From a virus: a DNA stretch of 22,552 bases. The notes beneath the pieces are model-generated. The model saw nothing but the letters and a program-made list of their open reading frames with translations. It ran no database searches and was not told where the DNA came from. The DNA is taken from positions 1 through 22,552 of IMG/VR virus record IMGVR_UViG_3300025759_000766; one strand, given 5' to 3'. Positions 20,882 to 22,552 of this stretch are shown one piece after another. Position numbers and translations under genes: made by a program. The number at the start of each line of letters is the position of its first letter. The first letter of the stretch is position 1.

Positions 20882-22552
20882 GAATATTTATTAGCATATT
20901 ATTCTTATTATTTAGCTTATATTCTTACTCTCAAACTGTGGAATTATACCCAGGATGGAGAGTAGATGTAACTAGTATTGTAACTACAAGTGATTCTACT
21001 TACAATGTAAGCTTTAGTATCAATCATCCATACAACACTTATAATGGAAATGATGTACAACTTAATGATGTATTGTACACTAATTCTGTTAGCTATGGAG
21101 ATGATTGTAACGAATATATAGTTACTAATATTATTGACCAATTTGCAGGTCAATTAGTAGTTACAGTAACTGACAGATTATCTCAAGGTATACCTGCTCA
21201 AGGTATTGGTGTGTTGGTAAGATTATCTGAAAGTGGATTGACTCATTGGATTGCAAATGTAAGTGATCCATTAAATCAATGTATTTCTGCTAAACTTGCA
21301 AGTTCTATTGAAAACAAATTTGTTGATATTGAAAACCAAATAGATTCCATCTATGCAGGTACATTCTCTATGTACATCTCTGATAATGATACTACAGTTC
21401 GGTTAATTACTGAAGATAGCATGTTTATTGTTGGTGATGCTGTACAATTAGATGGAAACAAATTTACAATAACCCAAGATGGGAACATAGATTCCTTCTA
21501 TGTATACTTTGGAGCAGATAGTGTTGTATATATCCAACAAGGAGACACTATCTTTTTAGCAGCTTTTGCTCCTGTACCACCTCCAGGCATTGTAAATTGT
21601 AATAGCCCAACAGAAATTGTAGATGTTATTAACCCTGTTACAGGACGCACATGGATGGATCGTAACTTAGGAGCTTCACAAAAAGCCACATCATCTACAG
21701 ATACAGCAGCTTATGGAGACCTTTACCAATGGGGTAGATTTGGAGATGGACACCAATGTAGAACAAGTGGAACAACTACAACAGTAGCAACAACAGCAGA
21801 ACCATTTACAGGCGGTGTTTGGGATAGTCTTTTTATTTTTGGTTCAAACGATTGGTTAACTTCCCAAAATGATAATTTATGGCAAGGTGTAGATGGGATT
21901 AACAACCCTTGTCCATCAGGTTATAGACTGCCTACAGAAACTGAATGGAATGAAGAAAGATTATCTTGGAACAGTAATAATAGTGTAGGTGCCTTTGAGT
22001 CTCCTTTAAAGTTAACACTTGCAGGTCAACGTTTTTATAGTTCTGGAGCAATACTAACTACTGAATCTTTTGGTTATTATTGGTCTAGCTCAACTTCATG
22101 GCCTAATGATGTTAGTTATTTAGTTATTCAAAATAGTAATGCTACTATTGGTTCTTTTTATAAAAGTTTAGGTTATTCAGTTCGCTGTATCAAAGAACCA
22201 TCAGGATTTACTACAACAGACACAATTATAAATTCTTTCAAAGCAGGATATTTATACGATGCAGATGATACAACTGCTATTCGTCCTGTTGTTATTGACA
22301 ATGATATTTATTTCCAATTAAATGAAGAGGCTGTTGAAGATGTTGTTGGTACTGCATTAAGTAATGGAGATCATACGAATATTGTAATTACATATAATGA
22401 CAATACCGGAGGATTTGCATTTTCTGCAATAGACACATCAGGACGTAACCAATCATTGAGTATTACCAATGATACATTATTTTTGGCTGATGCAGATACT
22501 ACGTTGAAAGTGTTACTTCCTGAAGATTTAGTCTTTGATGGAGATTCATCAG
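20878..22552 (+). CDS. Partial FISUMP-domain protein with signal peptide, receptor-binding candidate
   Basis: The frame opens at an ATG overlapping the preceding stop (ATGA) and is still open at the right edge (558 codons visible). Residues 1-18 have a basic start, a hydrophobic core and an S-Y-S-Q-T cleavage-like end, the look of a Bacteroidota secretion signal. Residues about 20-235 are beta-rich (Thr, Val, Asp, Asn). Residues about 240-440 are a FISUMP (Fibrobacter succinogenes major paralogous) domain: GRTWMDRNLGAS from about 257, GDLYQWGRFGDGHQ, NNPCPSGYRLPTETEW (342-357), YYWSSSTSW near 402 and SVRCIKE ending near 440. FISUMP domains have a C-type-lectin-like fold and are found in surface proteins. 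After it come further beta repeats. Likely a host-recognition or surface-display protein. Confidence 0.75.
   Translation, partial: MRIFISILFLLFSLYSYSQTVELYPGWRVDVTSIVTTSDSTYNVSFSINHPYNTYNGNDVQLNDVLYTNSVSYGDDCNEYIVTNIIDQFAGQLVVTVTDRLSQGIPAQGIGVLVRLSESGLTHWIANVSDPLNQCISAKLASSIENKFVDIENQIDSIYAGTFSMYISDNDTTVRLITEDSMFIVGDAVQLDGNKFTITQDGNIDSFYVYFGADSVVYIQQGDTIFLAAFAPVPPPGIVNCNSPTEIVDVINPVTGRTWMDRNLGASQKATSSTDTAAYGDLYQWGRFGDGHQCRTSGTTTTVATTAEPFTGGVWDSLFIFGSNDWLTSQNDNLWQGVDGINNPCPSGYRLPTETEWNEERLSWNSNNSVGAFESPLKLTLAGQRFYSSGAILTTESFGYYWSSSTSWPNDVSYLVIQNSNATIGSFYKSLGYSVRCIKEPSGFTTTDTIINSFKAGYLYDADDTTAIRPVVIDNDIYFQLNEEAVEDVVGTALSNGDHTNIVITYNDNTGGFAFSAIDTSGRNQSLSITNDTLFLADADTTLKVLLPEDLVFDGDSS

Noticed and set aside
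1-22552. CRISPR array, insertion sequence, integrase or attachment site
   Set aside because: No regularly spaced identical repeats, transposase, recombinase or flanking duplications were seen. The repeated leader cassettes are promoter-linked, not spacer-repeat arrays.

Overview
The window looks like part of a tailed bacteriophage genome of the crAss-like type (order Crassvirales) infecting a member of the Bacteroidota. The evidence is the AT-rich sequence with A/T-rich leaders instead of clear Shine-Dalgarno sites, the gene order TerL - portal - acidic scaffold-like protein - major capsid protein - head/tail connector genes, and a FISUMP-type receptor-like protein whose wording is typical of Bacteroidota. 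The taxonomic call rests on gene order and remembered family features; no database search was run. TAA, TGA and TAG are all used as stops (TerL ends in TAG with another stop three codons on), so I see no sign of stop-codon reassignment.

There are two oppositely transcribed arms. Positions 1-3090 are read leftward. This arm is a chain of small unrecognised genes, several missed by simple ORF length cut-offs (51 aa, 60 aa and a 27-aa single-membrane-segment microprotein). Most have a private, repeated leader cassette: an AT-rich hairpin, a conserved promoter-like block, an inverted repeat close to TTGGCAATNTTGCCA, and an A/T-rich 5' leader. Between the genes lie at least four long, strongly self-complementary stretches, two with perfect 15-bp stems, that do not code for protein. 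At least one (about 1561-1821) has its own promoter-like cassette and looks like a stand-alone noncoding RNA. I suggest this arm is an early region.

Positions 3091-3585 form a gene-free divergent control region with tandem repeats, a nine-G tract and a direct repeat (TCATTACAGAATGA, twice) overlapping an inverted repeat.

Positions 3586-22552 are read rightward as one tightly packed operon with many stop/start overlaps. It starts with a winged-helix DNA-binding protein, small proteins and a dATP/dGTP-pyrophosphohydrolase-like protein. A lysis pair follows: a zinc amidase and a membrane-anchored envelope protein. Then come a second winged-helix-like protein, an HU/IHF-like protein, a possible GroES-like co-chaperonin, four small proteins of unknown role, TerL, portal, scaffold-like protein, capsid protein, and connector, tail and fibre-type proteins. 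The last gene runs off the right edge. It has an apparent secretion signal peptide followed by a FISUMP domain, an unusual combination for a virion protein.

The likely logic is that the leftward arm is expressed early from many repeated promoters. The rightward operon then supplies nucleotide supply, lysis, capsid folding, DNA packaging, head and tail as one late unit.
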